Positions 62,859-64,000 of a stretch of 64,000 nucleotides of DNA are shown here, piece by piece. Below the pieces are notes generated by a model. That model saw only the letters and a program-made list of their open reading frames with translations, did no database searches and had not been told where the DNA came from. The position numbers and the translations under genes were made by a program. This DNA is from Olivibacter jilunii (GTDB lineage Bacteria > Bacteroidota > Bacteroidia > Sphingobacteriales > Sphingobacteriaceae). Each line of letters starts with the position of its first letter. Positions within the stretch are counted from its first letter, which is position 1. Location: contig NZ_LR027848.1 in the NCBI RefSeq assembly GCF_900607235.1, forward strand, positions 733,241 through 797,240, read 5' to 3'.

Positions 62859-64000
62859 TTCATCCCGCAAACTATTTACCGGATTAGCTGCGGCTGCTTT
62901 GAACGTTTGCACACTCAATAATAAAACTGCTAACAAAAGCATTCCCAATCCACTCACTAGAAAAACCCACCAGCCGACAGGCGTTTTATAGGCAAAATTG
63001 TCAAGCCACCGATGCGCGGCCCACCAAGCTAAAGGAGAAGCGACAATAAAAGCGATAAGGATGAGTTTGATAAAATCCTTCGCCAATAGGCTAATAAGTT
63101 GAACAATAGATGCTCCCAACACTTTGCGAATGCCTACTTCCTTTGTTCGACTGTTTGTGGTATAAAGCACCAAACCTAACAGGCCCAAACAACTAATTAA
63201 AATAGTTAAACCTGTTGCCCAGTTTAACAGGGATGCGGTAGCTTGCTCTTTCTCATAAAACTTCTTAATACTGTCTTCCATAAATTCATAATTAAATTCC
63301 CCGTCGGGATAGTTCTCCTTAAAAAGTTCTTCCATATCGGAAATTGTTTTCTGCCAGTTCATTTCACCGGAATGGGCGGATCGAAGTTTTACGTGAAAAA
63401 TATCTCCCCAGCGGTTTTGAAAAATGAGCGGTGCTAATTGTGCGTGCAAATTCTGCGTATGAAAATTCTTCACAATGCCAACAATAGGAACTTCTTTGTC
63501 ATTGTATTTAAGGAATTGACCTAAAGCTTCTCCCGGTTGCCGAAAACCGATCTCTTTTGCGAATTGTTCATTAACCACAATTTCTGTTAACGAGTCGCTC
63601 GCAATCGCATTTCGCCCGGCAATGATTGGAATATTATATAGATCAAGAAAGTCATCGTCACCCCATCTAACATGAACAGTCGGTTTTAACTCTTCTTTCC
63701 CGTTGAAATAGCTAACATTGGCAAAGGCTCCGCCCGCTGTAGCTGGTGCAAGAAATCCATTGCTAACAGATGCAATACCCGGAATTGCCTGTAAGCGTTG
63801 CTTGAATTGCATGCGGTGGGTGGCGATGGTATCTCTGGGGGTGCGAAAAGTAAGAATGGCTTCTTTGGCAAAACCCATATCTGCATGGAGTACGAAATAA
63901 ATCTGTTTACTGATAATCAAGGTAGATATAACAAAAAATTGCGCAATAACAAATTGAGAGACGGTTAACCCTTTTCGTAACAGCGCTTGTCTTGACTGCC
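62856..64000 (-). CDS. Orphan MacB/FtsX-type permease, N-terminus outside window
   Basis: The C-terminal ~380 residues of a paralogue; the frame stays open to the window edge (LLRKGLTVSQFVIAQFFVIS is the mid-protein helix). The second periplasmic domain and three C-terminal helices are present, with TKEVGIRKVLGA and tail ANPVNSLRDE. The 5' region and any promoter lie outside. Ninth member in the window, on the same strand as the others. Confidence 0.93.
   Translation of the reverse strand, partial: QSRQALLRKGLTVSQFVIAQFFVISTLIISKQIYFVLHADMGFAKEAILTFRTPRDTIATHRMQFKQRLQAIPGIASVSNGFLAPATAGGAFANVSYFNGKEELKPTVHVRWGDDDFLDLYNIPIIAGRNAIASDSLTEIVVNEQFAKEIGFRQPGEALGQFLKYNDKEVPIVGIVKNFHTQNLHAQLAPLIFQNRWGDIFHVKLRSAHSGEMNWQKTISDMEELFKENYPDGEFNYEFMEDSIKKFYEKEQATASLLNWATGLTILISCLGLLGLVLYTTNSRTKEVGIRKVLGASIVQLISLLAKDFIKLILIAFIVASPLAWWAAHRWLDNFAYKTPVGWWVFLVSGLGMLLLAVLLLSVQTFKAAAANPVNSLRDE

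Overview
The window comes from a member of the Bacteroidota, most likely family Sphingobacteriaceae (Pedobacter, Sphingobacterium or Olivibacter type). The signs are a SusC/SusD pair, TonB-linked receptors, TAnnTTTG-type -7 promoter elements, signal peptides ending in A-x-A-Q, lipoproteins without Shine-Dalgarno-led starts, and an unusually large family of ~800-residue MacB/FtsX-type permeases ending in ANPVDSLRSE-like tails. I see no rRNA, tRNA, CRISPR array, insertion sequence or prophage.

Layout. Positions 1-26 kb and 35-40 kb are dominated by orphan permeases, all on the minus strand: <1-2237, 4324-6696, 6851-9262, 12979-15402, 15508-17889, 23759-26173, 35313-37715, 37793-40237 and, at the far end, 62856->64000. 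No ATP-binding subunit is encoded beside any of them. Between them sit small cargo blocks: a cassette of three related small proteins plus an HTH-like protein (2.5-4.3 kb), a PhnA-like protein (9.7 kb), a duplicated nucleotidyltransferase-like/HEPN protein facing an XRE regulator (10.4-12.6 kb), an ElaA acetyltransferase and a PIN/RHH toxin-antitoxin pair (18-19.4 kb), a membrane-anchored AraC-TPR regulator, and an ankyrin lipoprotein/acyltransferase pair (22-23.7 kb). At 26.6-35.2 kb lies a compact pectin-use locus: SusC, SusD, CE12 acetylesterase, Gfo/Idh oxidoreductase and PL1 pectate lyase. From 40.5 to 62.8 kb the content is ordinary chromosomal: DUF2027 and XRE proteins, a BamA-like barrel, a WG-repeat protein, a class V aminotransferase, an AraJ-like MFS pump, a molybdenum hydroxylase, a MoxR-VWA pair, a siderophore-type receptor, cydAB, a histidine-phosphatase lipoprotein and a DUF4097 protein.

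Main result of the hunt. Five of the permease transcription units share one regulatory design: two 16-bp palindromes of form TGTNCGNNNNCGNACA, 21-22 bp centre to centre, then a gap of 50-52 bp (62 in one case), then a sigma-54-like -24/-12 promoter (TGGC with TTG at the right distance in four of five). These five units account for all eight permeases whose upstream DNA is in the window. This looks like one sigma-54 regulon driven by a single enhancer-binding protein encoded elsewhere.

A second pattern is a set of intergenic tracts built from 7-bp repeats, often as two inverted arms (AATAACC, TAGCTGA and GTATCAA families). They lie between or beside many genes, and three carry an identical 20-bp near-palindrome. 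A third is a set of operator-like repeats in front of the XRE gene, the toxin-antitoxin pair and the PhnA-like gene.
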